64,000 bases of DNA, from positions 41,678,252 to 41,742,251 of the forward strand of contig OX328096.1 in assembly GCA_946811185.2 (NCBI GenBank). The letters are read 5' to 3'. This stretch comes from Hippopus hippopus. Its lineage: Eukaryota; Mollusca; Bivalvia; Cardiida; Cardiidae. Positions 42,201 to 57,200 of this stretch are shown here, piece by piece (within the stretch, counting starts at the first letter, position 1; the number at the start of each line of letters is the position of its first letter). The notes beneath the pieces were generated by a model, which worked only from the letters and a program-made list of their open reading frames with translations, searched no databases and was not told the DNA's origin. The position numbers were made by a program, and so were the translations under genes.

Positions 42201-45200
42201 TAGGCATATAAGTTCATGAGTAGAACTGGTGATAAGGTCATTTGGTGAAATTGGAATTGGTAAACAAAAATCAGTCTAACCTAACCTATCTAAATCTACT
42301 CGAAGGTGAATTGTGATTGAAGGAAATTTCAAATAGATTTTTGAAACTTAGGGCAATTTCTTTTGAAAGGAGTAGCTTTTGATACTAGAAAGATAGATGA
42401 TTTTTCCCATGGCTCCTCCTGCTTTGTGATATATGGATTTGATCTTTACTAAGAATGGCTTGTCACGTTTTATGTATGCATGATAAATTATTTTGATTCA
42501 AATACAACAGAATGTTGGACTCATTTAAGATGGAAATATTTAATGAAATACCAGGTGCACACAAAAGAGAGACCCATACTATATTAAGGTTAGATGCTAA
42601 GTATTTGCAGAGTATTATGTTTGAAAACACGAAGTTCCCCATCATTGTCAATCTAGTTTTGAGCCCTTTAGAATGATCTTTTTCTTGTTTTGAGTCGGTA
42701 AGAGACATAAAAATACCTGCGATTAAGAAAAAGAAAGTATTTGGAATGAATTCCTTGGTTTTACATACCTTTTATTATCTTGTTTTCATATTCAAATGAA
42801 ATGTTGACCATATTGCTTGTAATTTTCAGAGCTCATCTCATAAGCTTGTTTCACTCAAAAAGCTCTATCTGAATTCAAATCAGCTGAACTTTGAAGGAAT
42901 TCCTGCCAGTTTAGGAAAACTGCACAGCTTGGAGGTTTTCAGTGCTGCTAATAATGATATTGAAATGATTCCTGAAGGATTGTGTCGGTAAGTTCTGGTT
43001 GTGTTGTTATTATATGATTAGACAACGTGTTGGCCATTTTAACCCATTGTCACACAAAAGCAACTTTTTACATCCATAACTCTCTACTACATGACAAAAT
43101 TGAGACCAGTCCAAACTAAAAGGATTTGCAGATGACAAAATAAAAGAGGCTCAAGAATCGTAATTTGTTTTGGGGAGGGTGGAAAACTGGGAAAAGGAGG
43201 AAATGCTGGTTACGTCTTTTCCCACAATTTTTTAAAAGCTTTTTTCTTCAGGGTAGCTAAAAGTCAGAATTGTATGGTGAAGAGTTAAAGCAGACAGCAT
43301 TTTGTTATTGTTGTGGAAAACAGTGATTGCTTGCCAGAAGTAATTGCTTATATCCTACAGTTTTTTTACACAGAAAGTTTATTGGCAGTCAATACTATTT
43401 TTATGCCTTAAATACTACTACTTTTATGAAAAAAATGAAGGGAGTGGAGTAGACGCAAGAAATGTATGTAAGACTAAGGAACAATAAACATTTACTCCTT
43501 GTTGTATTTGTAATGAACTGTTTAACATACATGTACTAGCTTGCCAAGCATAACTTACTTTTCTTATATAGATGTCAGACTTTACACAATCTACAATTTT
43601 ACAAGATAACTTCTGTCTATTTTTTTGAGGTACCTTAGTAGGTGTACTTAAAATCTGTCAACATTATCTCTGTACAAAAGCTATTTGTAGATACTCATTA
43701 TAACTTTTAGACTTATGCTACTAAGTACCCATAACAAAGATTTTGGGATAGAACAAAGATCATTCCACTCTATGAACTTCTAAATACAATCATTATATGA
43801 GCCATACTCCATGAAGAGGAGGCCTTATGCATTTGTGGAAAGTATTGATCCAGGTCAACCTGCGAAGTCCGCGCAGGCTGACCTGGTCCGAAACTTTTCG
43901 TTATTGGTAAATTTTCTGTGTGTCCAAGGACCAGTCTATCTCATGATACAGTCGGTTATTAAAAAAATGTGGCTATTATGGATTCGTAATTGTCTGATAA
44001 CTTGCTTGGTGTCATGTATCACGGAGATGCATTTAGTCCCCTTTTGCCAGAACATGGCTCCTATGTATCTCTATATACATGTATTACAGTCAGTATCTTT
44101 TCCCTTCACTAGTAATGTATTTATTGGCTCAGAGAGGTGAGAGTATTGATAAGCATTTGTCCTAAATTTTTCAGTTGTGGTAAACTAAAAAAGCTGTTAC
44201 TAAACAGTAACAGGTTGATAACGCTGCCAGATATATTGCATCTCTTGCCAGAACTAGAGGTATACCTTTTTAACTCTTTACTAAACCAGAAAAATTTATA
44301 CCAGTCCACATTGAAAGCATTTGCCGACACCAAATTTAATGTTGCCTGTATGATAGGATTTGTCTTTAATATGGTAGAAAACATTGTGGGAACAGGACAA
44401 AATGCTGGTAACCAGCATTTTTAGCTCCACTGGCCAAAGGCCAGCGGGCTAATGTCATGGCCAGGTGTTGGTCGTGCGTGCGTGCATCCGTCCGTCTGTG
44501 CATTAACTTTTATCTTAAACATCTTCTTCTCTGAAACTACCTACCCAATTTTGATGAAACTTCATAGAAATGATCCTGCCATGGTCCTCTTCAGAAATTC
44601 ATGAAAGAATTTGATTCCTTCAAAAACTCTGGTTGCCATGGCAACAAAACTTAAAAATATTGGAAATCTTTGAAAATCTTCTTGTCTGAAACCATAAGGC
44701 CTAGGGCTACCAAATTTGGCATGTAGCTTTGTCTAGTGAGCCTCTATCAAGTTTCTTCAAATTATAGCCCTGGGTCAAATTTGACCCCGCCGCAGGGGTC
44801 ACAAGTTTTACATGGGCTTATTTAGGGAAAACTTTAGAAATCTCCCTGTACATAGCCATAAGGCCTAGGGCTACCATATTTTGCATGTGACTTTATCTAG
44901 GGGGTCTCAGGGGTCTTATGTTCAAAACCAATTGGCCAAGTATTGTAATGTTTGGCATGTAGGGATTTCACATATTAGCCAGTGGAGTGATACAAGGCCA
45001 TCATGGCCCTCAAGGTTATTATACCTCCCACCTATGAAGTAAAGGGGTTATACTGGTTTCACCATGCCTATCTGTCCATTCATCAATCCTTCCATCTTGT
45101 TTTTGTTTCTGTGCTGTAACTTAAAAGTTGTTTGACCTAAGACCCTGAAACTTTATACAAGTGTTGCTCATGACCCAAGGAGTAGCGCTATTGTGTTTGG

Positions 45201-48200
45201 GTCACATAGGTCAAAGGTCTAGGTCACTGGTGATATTTGTTTTGAAAATCATTTCCGTTCTCTGATTGTGCTGCATCAGTGACAAGGTGCTGGTGAAGGG
45301 ATATTTGTCTGTTCTAGTTAAAACACAACATTTTGTGGAAAAGGGTTAACACGTTTATTGTCTCAGACAACTGTTCTCATCTTGTAGCATTCCACTTGTG
45401 AAAACACTTTACTTAAATGAGAAATCACTCATTTTTTGCATTTCTCCTTTTACCACAATTTTATACATTTATTTGTGCATGAACACCATAACTCATGTTT
45501 AGTGTCAATCTTGTGCAAAGATATTTTTAAAGTAGTCTGCTATTAATTTGCTGTAGAAGATAAGAATTTTGCCCTAACATGGCCTTGTTTTTCTTTAAAA
45601 TGTATTTGCAACATTGGTTAAAGTTGATTGAAAAAACTTGGAATATGTAAGAAATGTATTTCTTGTTTGGTCGCTATATCTCTACCATCAATACTTAGAT
45701 ATGCAGGGAAGGGTTTGGAGGCGGTTTTCTTATTTTTGTAGCTCACCTGAGCACAAAGTGCTCAAGGTGAGCTTTTGTGATTGTGCTGTGTCTGGTGTGC
45801 ATCATGCGTCATGCTTCGTGAAAGTTGGTCAGGATACTTGTCTTGAGTGTGGTGTCCGTGGTTGTGGGGTAGAGCGTCGGCCTCGTAACCATAAGGTCCT
45901 GAGTTCGATACCCGGGAGCGGGTGTTAGCTGTGGGATTTTTCATTGGCCCACACATTCGGCGCGAGTACTGGTGTGGTTCCCAGGAAGCAGAATCGAGAG
46001 AGATTAGTATAAGTTGTAAGAACTTGTTTCTCAATCGATGTAAAATAAATATGTTTAAACTAAACTTGTCTTGATGAAATCTGAAATGAGTTTGAAAATG
46101 GGTCAAAAACTAGATCACTAGGTCAAATCTTAGAAAAACCTTGTGTACGCCCTAGAGGCCACATTTTCAGTCCAAAATTCCTGAAAGTTGGTCAGAATGT
46201 TTCTCTTGATGATATCTTGGAGCAGTTTGCAAATGGGTCATGTTGGTTAAAAAAAAACTAGGTCACTTGGTCAAATCTTAGACAAACCTTGTGTACGCCT
46301 TAGAGGCCATATTTTCAGTCCAAAACTCTTGAAAGTTGGTCTGAATGTTTGTCTTGATAATATCTCGTATGAGTTTGAAAATTGGTCTTGTTGGGTCAAA
46401 AACTAGGTCACTAGGTCAAATCTTCGAAAAACCTTGTGTACACTCTAAAGGCCACATTTTCAGTCCAAAACTCCTGAAAGTGTCAAAATGTTTGTCTTGA
46501 TAGTATCTCGGACGAGTTTGAAAATGGGTCATGTCCAATCAAAAACTAGGTCATTTGGTCAAATCTTCAAAAAACCTTGTGTACCTTCTACAGGCCACAT
46601 TTTTAGTGCAGTACTCACGAAACTTGGTCAGAATGTTCGTCTTGATGATTTCTTGGACCAAGTTGCAAAAGGGTCATGTTGGGTCAAAAACTAGGTCACT
46701 GAGTCAAATCTTACAGAAACCTTGTGTATGCTTCAGAGGCCACATTTTCAATCAAATACTCCTGAAAGTTTGTCCGAATGTTTGTCATAATGATATCTTG
46801 AATGAGTTTGAAAATGGGTTACATCGGGTCAAAAACTAAGCCACCAGGTCAAATCTTTAAAATAGCTTGTGTAGCTCTAGAGTCATCATTTTCTGTCCAA
46901 TACTTATGAAAATTAGTCAGAATGTTTGTCCTGATGATCAATATGATGAAATTGCAATGGGTCACATTGGGTAAAATACTAGGTCGCCATGTCAGATTTT
47001 GGAAAAACCTTGTTTACACTCTAAAGGTGACATTTTCTGTCCAATACTTATAAAAGGTGGTCAGAATCTTTGTTTTGATAATATCTACAATGGGAAAATA
47101 GGCTATGATTAGCTATAAAGTAGGTCTCTGAGAGAAATTCTAGAAAAAGCTTGTGTACAAGCTAGAGGCCAAATTGTCAGTCCAGTAATTATGAAATCTT
47201 GGTAGAATGTTTGTCATAATATCTTAAAAGAGATTGAATATGGGTCATGTTTGTTCAAAAGACTCAGGTGAGCGACTTCAGGGCCATCATGGCCCTCTTG
47301 TTTTGTACATTTCTTCACTTAGACACTAGATGTGAGGGACAACCCAGATTTGGTCATGCCACCCAAGCCTGCAGAAATGAGAAAGAGTAGTGAATTCTAT
47401 AACATAGATTTTTCTTTGAACAACCAACTAAGGCTGGCGGGTGCTCCAAGTGCAGCCACTTCACCTTCCCCACAAGGTAGGCTTTGATGTACTTTTTTTT
47501 TGTTTAAGCTAAAGTTTGGAAAGATTACTTTACGTAAAGATATAATATTAGTAGAAAATGCTAAAAGCATTATGACATGAATTTGTTCAAAGTGTAGACA
47601 TTCATCCAAGATGTAGGAGGTCGGTATATTTCACATGGTCAGCATACTTATTTCTGCTATTGTTTGTCTGAAAATATGACCTTTTTCATTTTCAATAACA
47701 TACTTCTACATTTTTATTCCATAAAATTCATAAAACTAGTCTAGCAGTTTGTGCCAGTACTTCCTATCTCATAGATGAACAGGTACAAAAGCTCACTTAA
47801 CAACATTTTTCAAGACAAGTATTTTATTTGTATTGTAACGTTAACATATGTCATGTCCTATACTATGTGTATCAAAAGACCAGCTTCAGTATTCCATTTG
47901 ATTGTGGTTGAAAGGGTCTAAACTTCACAGAAATATTTGGTACCGTTTTCCTTTTTATCAGCACACAAAGACCCAATTGCCCGTAAATTGCGACTGCGGC
48001 GTAGACGTGACAAAGATGAAAGTGAAAAAGTTCTGAAGGGAATGAGAGATGTTGCAAAAGACAAAGCAGAGAAAAAGCTGCAGGAAGAAGAGGACTTAAA
48101 GGAATTGAAGTAATTCTTCAGCAGCACACTAGTTAATCCTTTATCACTCAGCAAAATTTTAGACTAATCCAAATTCAAAGCAATTGCAGACCACAAAAGA

Positions 48201-51200
48201 AATCCAGATCAAATGATAGGCTTTGTCTTTGAAAGGGTTTAAACTTTGTGGGCAAAAGAGAAATGCTGGTAATTAGTACATGTATTTTCTCCTCATCCTA
48301 CAATAGTTTTCAGATCCTTCATCTCTCAGTGTCATAAAAGTTTGGATTGTGTAGTAAAGCGTTAATGATAATATCTGGTCTTGCATTCAGTGTAAATCAT
48401 GATAAGAATCCACAATACATGTACGTGCAGTATACATGCATCTGCAAGGCTGATACATTCTAGCCAAATGCAGTTATGAAGTCACAACTGTTTTGATCGT
48501 TTCTTAACATGATTGAATGTATCTATTTTGTCTATCTAGAGTGTCAAAGCATTCTATTTTCACACTTATGGGTCACAGGTGTATCATAAAATGCCTTTTA
48601 CTTGATTTTTCTTTTCAATGATTCAAGGCAAAGCTTCCTTGGTGGCATTTCATAGCTGGTAGGCATTTGCTAGTCTGTATTGATAGTTATTTTTATAAAC
48701 CAATTAATTACAACTTTCTATGCCCCTGCAGTTGAAAGTTTAGTGATACACTTTTGCTCCACAGTGTTTTATATAGTGTTCAAAACAATCTTTATCCATC
48801 TTCCACTTTGTAATTTGTGATACATAGTTTGCGATTTGTTCAAGGGGTCCTGCGTGGCTCACTGGTAAAGTGTGGACTCATAACCTGAAAGCCCCAGATT
48901 CAAGCCCCACCTGATCCGCAGGGCCCTTCATGGGAAAGTCCTTAGGCAAGATATTTTAGAGCCCTAGCCTAGTACAGGTGAAACCCAGGAAATACATGAA
49001 TACGTGAGCTGTCGCCATGATATGACTGAAATAAGGTTAAAAGCGGTGTAAAACACCATTCAAAATGTGGTTTGTCCACAATAGCTGGTACAGTCATGAG
49101 TTAAACATTAACTGTACACCTTACTTTTGTATTCAGACCTAAGAAGTGGAATGAAAACCTTAACAGACCCAACTTGGACTACAGTGAAATATTTGAGGAA
49201 GATTTAGGACAGATACCTGGTATGTTTTTCCTCATCCCAATACTGTTAATTTGCCTGAAAAGTAAAATGAGAATTTGTTCCAGGTTCCCCCCATGCAGTC
49301 TTTTGATTATGTATATATTCATACATAATTGAATGAGACAGACTCAGGTAAAGTTATGTCTTTTGCTGAAATCGCAGTTACACAAACGTGCAATCATTTC
49401 AGTTAGAAGGATAATAGGAAGTAATGACTAGATTGAACATAATTTTACAGATTAGTTAAGCTGTAGTTTTGAGTGCTCAGACAAGCACATAGAACTGCTT
49501 TGGCACTATTTTAGTCCTTTACATAACAATCCTGGAAAAAGGAAAAATTTATTTTTATCCTGTGCAGAAGGTGGAGCTGATATAGTTTTTGCCTCTTTCA
49601 TCCGTTTGTCTGTCCATCAGTCCAGACTGATATCTTCTACAATACTTGATGAAAATTGATGAAACTTCCTACACATTTTCCTTATGATAGTTCGTCAATA
49701 TTTTTTTCTTTTTTATCAAATGCCCTGTCATGGTAAAAGGTGGCTTAGTGTATAATTTCATCATGGACCTATAACAAAAACGTGCCACATGTACATGCAA
49801 AAAACAATACCTTTTATATCTTTTTATCCTTTTATATCTTTTTATCAAAAAATGTCTTTTTCGGCAGTGGATATCATTTCATCAAAATAACTTGTTACTA
49901 TCAATTTCTCCTTTGGTCATAAGGTGTTGGACAATAGTCCTTTACAAGAGGAAAAAACTTGCCTGTAGGAGTTTAGAAGATTACAGCACAAGTATCATTG
50001 GTGTCTTTGATATTCTTTTTACCAGATGGCATAGTTTTAAATTTGTTCATACCAAAACCATTTGCAGACAAAACAAATAAAAAGTTGTCCAATCAGGGAA
50101 ATTTGATACATATAGGATCTGACATGAGTTGGCGTTGAGATAAGATTTTATTAAACGAGTCTAGGGAAAATGTTATTAAGCGAGCCTTTGGCGAGCTTAA
50201 TAACATTTTTTCTTAACGAGTTTAATAAAATTCTTATATCATACGCCAACTCATGTCAGATTCTTTTTATCACATAACGATATTTTACAAATCATAGATA
50301 AGAAGATGCAAAACCATCTATAGATGCACACGTGGTAATATCCATCAAACCCATTGACTTCTATGAAATAAGTACAAAATGACATCAAAAATGACGTCAT
50401 ACAATTGTGATATTAAACGTGTATGAGATAAGAACATTCATAATGGGTATATTACGCTGAAAACAAGGGAGGTTATGTGATATAAAAAGATAGAAAACTT
50501 TGTGCACAGAGACATCTTCTCCTTTTACACAGTGTTTTCAAAACCCTTGTTGAACAGTCTTAAAAATGTAGGAAGACTAGATTAACCCTTTATCACACAA
50601 TCCAGACTTTCAAAGACCCTGAGAAAGAAAGATTTGGAGAACATGGTGGGAAAAGGAGGAAATCCTGGTAACCAGCATTTCCTCCTTTTCCCACAATGTT
50701 TTCTATGCTATGGAAGACAAAGTTCATGTTTTGAATAACATTGAATTTGTTGTCTGCTAATGCTTTCAATTTGTATCGCGGGAAAAGGAGGGAATGTTGG
50801 AAACCAGCATTTTTTCCTTTTCCCACAATGCTTTTTTTGCTATTTAGACAAACTGAATGTTTTGAGTAACATTTAATTTGTTTTTGTTGTCTCCAAGTGC
50901 TTTCACTTTGTACAAAGCTACTAGTTATACCCCCGCAAAACGAATGTTTTCGGGGGTATACTGGAATCACCCTGTCTGTCTGTGTGTCCGTCCGTGTGTC
51001 CGTCTGTGTACAAATAATTGCCTGTTTCTGTCAAAGCGCTGGCAGCAGATATTGAGCTGATTTTTGGTGTGTAAGTCAACCATCATGAGTCCACTGATTT
51101 TTGACAAAATTACGGGCCTTTGACTTAGAAATTTTCAAGGAAAAAACAGTTTTCCGGACTTTTTTTCTAAACGCTGGCAGATATTGAGCTGATATTTGGT

Positions 51201-54200
51201 GTGCAAGTCAACCACCATTAGTTACAGATCAGGTTCGAGTTTCGTTCAGGTCCACTGATTTTTGACGCAATTACGGGCCTTGGACTTCGAAATTTTCAAG
51301 GAAAAAACAGTTTTCCGTACTTTTTTTCTAAACACTGCAGCTATTGAGCTGATTTTTGGTGTGTAAGTCACCCACCATTAGTTACAGATCAAGTTTGAGT
51401 TTGCTTACGGTCCACTGATTTTTGATGAAATTACGGGCCTTGGACTTGGAAATTTTTACGGAATAAACAGTTTTCCAGACTTTTTTTTTTTAATGCTGGT
51501 AGACATTTAGCTGCTTTTTGGTGTGCAAGTCAACAACCATGAGCTACAGATCAAGTTCGAGTTTTGTTCCAGTCCACTGATTTTTGATGAAATTACGGGC
51601 CTTGGACTTATAAATTTTCACAGAAAAAAACAGTTTTCCGGACATTTTTTCTAAACACTGGCAGATATTGAGCTGAGTTTTGTAGTGTAAGTCAACCACT
51701 ATGAGTTACATATCAGGTTTGAGTTTCATTCTGGTCCACTGATTTTTGACGAAATTAAGGGCCTTGGACTTAGAAATTTTCACAAAAAAAAAAAAACAGT
51801 TTTCCGGACTTTTTTCTAAACGCTGGCAGATATTCACCTGATTTTCGCGAACTCCCCCCCTACAGTTTTGCTGCTATTGTATCGAAAGTTTGTTGATACA
51901 TTGATCGTATACTGAAGTTGTGCAAGACGTAGTTTTCAATCATCCACTCCCTATGATTCAAGGGTAATCTCCCCTTGAACTTAGAAAATTTTTTTTTAAA
52001 TTGCCTGTTTCTGTCAAAGCCCTGGCGGGGGTATTAAGTCACATTCAGTGACAGCTCTAGTTTGTCTTGTTAACTCTTTACAAGGCAACAAAATTTTGAA
52101 CTGGTTCAAATTGAAACCATTTGCAGATGACAATTTTTTGGTGGCACAAAGAATTGAACTTCTATCCGAAAGAGCATAAGACAATTTAGGAAAAGGAGTA
52201 AATGCTGTTTTCAAAAGCTGTCTTGCTTAAGTTCATTGAAACTTGGAATTGTATGGTACGGTGTAATTCTTTTTCATTTCCAGGTTTGACTTGTTTTGAG
52301 ATAGAGAATTTTCTACCCAATCAGGTTGAAGATGGTGGGTATCACTCTTTTTGATTCAGCCTTTTCATTTTTTTTTGTATGTTTTTGGCTATAAATTGTT
52401 TAAAAAAAATAAACATTGTGACCTGCATTCATCAAACTACTATACTTTATAGATCATATTTTAAGGAGAATAAACTTCAGATTCATAGATGCTCGGTAAA
52501 AACTTCAAACTTAAAGTGTTTTTAGTAATGCATTATGGATATTAGTATTTGCCAGGCATCTGATGGATTTGCAAAATTGAGCTGTTAAAATTTGAGTTGA
52601 AATGGCATCAAATTTTCTTTCTTGACATTTTAGACACTTTTTTTACACAATTGCTTCTTGATAAATATATTAATACATCGTAATAGAGAAAAATCTTGGT
52701 TGAGTTTAGTTGTGATGTTGGGTAATATTTCCATGGTTTTATAAAATTGCAGCTTTGATTGGGAAGTTTTATGAGGCTGATTGCTACATACTGTTGAAGA
52801 CATATGTTGATGAAACAAACAGTTTGAATTGGAAAATATACTACTGGATTGGTGCTTTGGCCTCGGTAAGTTACACATACAAGGAATGAAAACCTTTGCA
52901 ATGTTTGTGCATAACGTACATGATTATGTTTGATAGACATGCTAAATGAATTCAAGATGGAATCTTAGATGAAAAGAAATTATCTTAAGAAGATTTTTTT
53001 TTGTTCTTTTCTTCTTTTAAATTTGTTTATTGATAGTGTTTAATAGACATGCTAAGTGAATTTAAGATGGAATCTAAGATAAAAAGAAATTATCTAAAAA
53101 AGATTCTTTTCTTTCTTTTATTCTTTTAAATTAATTTGTTGAATCATAGCTCCATTGTACTTATTGAAAAAAATTCTGCGGATCATTTTTTTAACCTCCA
53201 TTGTAAAATATGGACAAGCAGCATAAATTGATATTTAATACATTGATACATGTATACATGTAAAACCAGTTTAGCAAAAAGAGAAATTTGATGTAACCTA
53301 CATTTTGTCTTTTTCTTACAATTTGTATCAGTCAAAGACAAACCCTTGATTTACCATGTCATCTGCATATGCTTTCAAGGTGGGTGTGTCTAAATATTTG
53401 TTGTCCTGTACAGAGATAACAGACTTAATTTTATATTTCAGTGTCAGCATGCGAAAGGCTGAATTAAGTGCTTTTGCAAACTCTATAAATTGATATTAGA
53501 TGCACAGAATGTCCAGTCTAATCATGATCTTAACTAACCAGTATTTTGCTGGATATGCTAATCAAAGCAAAGTGGAATATTTGTGTTTTTCTTGTTATTA
53601 CAAATGTCTTATCATCCCCTATCAAACATGGAGGGATATTGTTTTGGCATTGTGCATCAGTGCTGTTCCATCCTCCCATCCATCCCTCCCTGCCTTTCTC
53701 CCTCCATCCATCCATCCATCCGTCCATCTATCCACCCACCTACCCTCCAATCCATCCATCCACCCACCCACCCACCTACCCACCAATCCAGCCATCCATC
53801 CAGCCATCCATCCATCCCTTTAAGGGAGGTATTGTTTTACCCTTTACCACACAATCCTGAGTTTTGATGACCCTGAGAAAGAAAGCTTTTGAAAACATGG
53901 TGGAAAAGGAGGGAATGCTGGTAACCAACATTTTCTCCAATTCTCATAAGCTTTTCTGCCCTTTATAAGACAAATCCCACTATTTAGGTCACATGCAATT
54001 TGTTGTCTGTAAATGCTTTCAATCGAAACAAGTTTTTAATTTTTGTCATTTGATAAAGACTTAAACAGAGTATCGCCGGCACGGATAGCTCAGTGGTTAA
54101 CATATCTGACTCATGACCTGGTGGTTGGGAGCTTGATAACTGGTTGAGGTAAACTTTCTTTCCAGTGATTTATTATGTCAGACCTCTGATGCATGTGAGA

Positions 54201-57200
54201 AAGTAGTCAGTGACTTTGATAGGAAGTGGTGTTAGTACTTGTGTGGGAAAGGCAGGAAACATGTAGTCTGTTAAAACAGTGTTAAACTCAAATAAAACCA
54301 ATCAATAAACACAGTATCATTCTTACTTGGGGCTGTATGAGTTAAAGAAATAACTAAATTTTCTGTTGTAGCTTGATAAAAAGGCATGTGCTGCTATTCA
54401 TGCAGTCAATTTGAGGAACTTACTTGGGGCAGACAGTAGAACAGTGAGAGAAGAAATGAATGATGAGTCTGATGAATTCCTTGATCTGTTCGAAAATGGT
54501 GTTTCCTATATTGAAGGTGGAAGGACTGCTAGTGGATTTTATACAGTGGAAGATATTGTAAGAAAACTGTTGCACTTACGTGAACATTTTTCAAAATTAT
54601 ACTAATGTGACTTAGTTTTGTATAAAATTGAGAAATCTCTATTGTTCTATAACTTCTGACTTGGTTTGTACTAATAGTTGAACACTAAGTTAATCCAGCC
54701 TCTGAACTTGTGACCATACAAAGGGTTTATTTGTTGCTTTCTGACACATATTTTGACCAGTCTGCTTTGAAAGTATTGTTATAAAATAGAAGTATTTACA
54801 TAAATTAAGGTTTAAAGCATGAATATACGAGAAAAAAATGTGGCTAAAGGAGATATAGCCTCTTGAAACCAATTTCTCTTCTTGCCTTAATTTTTTTGCA
54901 TCAGTGGTGTGCTGCAATACAAAAAAAAAAAAATCCAAATAAGAAAAAAAAGAACGTTTGTGTTACAATTTCACTTTCTAGGGATAAAAGTTCTGATTTT
55001 GATTCCCTCCCCAATGAAAAGTGATAAAAGAAAAAGTGATCATGATTGACATTAATTTTGATGTGCATGTATTTGATTTTATAATTTGTAGGTGTACGAA
55101 ACCAAAGTTTACAGAGCTATAGGTGTTCAAACTGTCCATATGGAAAGGGTAAGGTTTCTTTTTTTTTAAAATTAAGTAAATTTTACCTTGAAAGTGCTCA
55201 ATAAAGGAGATATTTGGAGCCAGTGCTTCTCCCTGATGACTGAATTCATGAAAATGATGTCTACAGTTATGACAACTATACTAACCATTGCATTTTCTAG
55301 GTTGTGTTAGCCTGTAAATGTATTAAAATAGCAGACTGGTGTTGGTCAGAGATAAGACTGTGCATTTAGTGCTGTCTGATCTTGATCCACACTGTCTGCA
55401 GATGCCATTAAAACCATGCATGGTAGTTTAAGGGTTAAAGGGTTAAGGGTTTATCCAAAGACTTTAAAGAAGAGCTTCTGATATGCCATAAATGTTATGT
55501 TTTTTATAAAAGAAAGCAAGCTTTACTCTCTAACTCGTTGCAATCTTGTTTCACTAAAGATTTATCTTTAGTTTTGTAGCTACCCAAATGATGACAAGCT
55601 TAGTTGTGTTTGAATATATGTGCTTAAGGAAAGGATGCTCTGCTAAAGTCTCATCATGAAATTTGGAGTACAAAGCTACAATTACATTTTGTTTAAGATG
55701 ACAATTATGGCACAGGCTCATGTAAAATTATCTGTTCTCTGAAATAGGCAAGAAGACAGAATATTATGTCAAACTTTGCCCCATATTTTATCCAATATTT
55801 ATTGCAGTGTCCTGTCAGTATGTCATCATTAGATCCAAGATTTGTTTTTCTTGTGGATACAGGAAAAGTCATCTTTATATGGGTTGGTAAGAAAACTAAA
55901 GGGGTGACAAAGACAAAAACAAGGTAAGAGATAGACTTAAATACTGTGCTTGTTCATATATTTTTCAAGCTTCATGGAAATTATCATCTAACACTTATAG
56001 AATTTGATATGAATGATAGTTATCATCATTTATACGAAATTTGGTTTTTGTTGGGAAACTCCGGTTTTCCATGACTCTGTACTTGTAGCATTAATGTCCT
56101 TTTTACCACAATTTGAGATGTGTGTTTTGTTGTCTTTGTTACTGTTTGGATTGATGATGATATTTCTGGAACTGTAAGCAAGATTACAGTAGACTGATTA
56201 AATTAAGAAAAACTGAAACCATAGCATTGTGATGGACATGGTGAAAAACCCATAACTACACAGGCAGGTAGCTCAGCTGAGAGTTACATGCAAATACATA
56301 TGAGCCTTGCTCTGTGAAAAGGGATTTCAGTGCATCTTTGTGATTCATTATACTGTCACATAACTATTTATCCATATTGTGTGATAATTAAGTGAATCAT
56401 GATGTAGACTGGTTGTTTGACATACAGAAAATTTACAAATAGCAAAAGTTTTTGACTCTAGTCAGTCTGCATCAACTGAGCAGGCTGACCTGGCACAATA
56501 CTTTTCACAGAGTATGGCTCATATATAATGATATTGAAAAGTGCTTTGAATGAATGTCAAGGTATACAGCCTAACAACCTATGTAGATATTCTAGTTGCT
56601 TATTGTGATAGCAGAACCATTCCCATTTTGCAAACAGCATTTACTCAAAAGTTTGTGTTAATTATTTACTGTACATATTTGACAGGTTATGCCCCTGGCA
56701 AACATTGTGGTAAAAACAGCAATTGGAATACCTCTTAACCACTGCGTTTTCCACACCATAGAGAATCATCATTTACTAGTTGCCATTCCTTTGAATGATT
56801 GTCCAGTGCAAAAACAGCTTAAATGGTTCTTTACATTGTATCTGCTCTGGCATTTCATACATTTTGTCCTCTAGATTGATTGCGGAAAAGATCAATAAAA
56901 ATGAGAGAAAGAACAAGTCTGAGATAGAAGTTCTTGCTCAAGGCAGTGAAACACCACCATTTTGGAGAAGTTTGAATGTGAAAACAACAAATGATGTTGT
57001 CCCCTTGAAGGTGACCAAATCTTTTTATCTCAAGATTCTTCAATTAAAATGATTAATTTGCTTGGCGATTGTCAATAATGTGACAAAGAAGGACTCAGTT
57101 GGAACTAATGATATTTTTATGTGCCACATTGTTTTCAGAACTTTTTTGTACGACCTACATTGTACTTTTCATTTAAACAATAAAAGCGTCCTTGTGTTAA

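Noticed and set aside
46488..46839. ORFs with repeated [12 protein letters not shown] peptides
   Set aside because: They are products of the 145-bp tandem units of the intronic element.
53500..53867. Pro/His/Ser-rich proteins on both strands
   Set aside because: They translate the CCAT/CCAC microsatellite.
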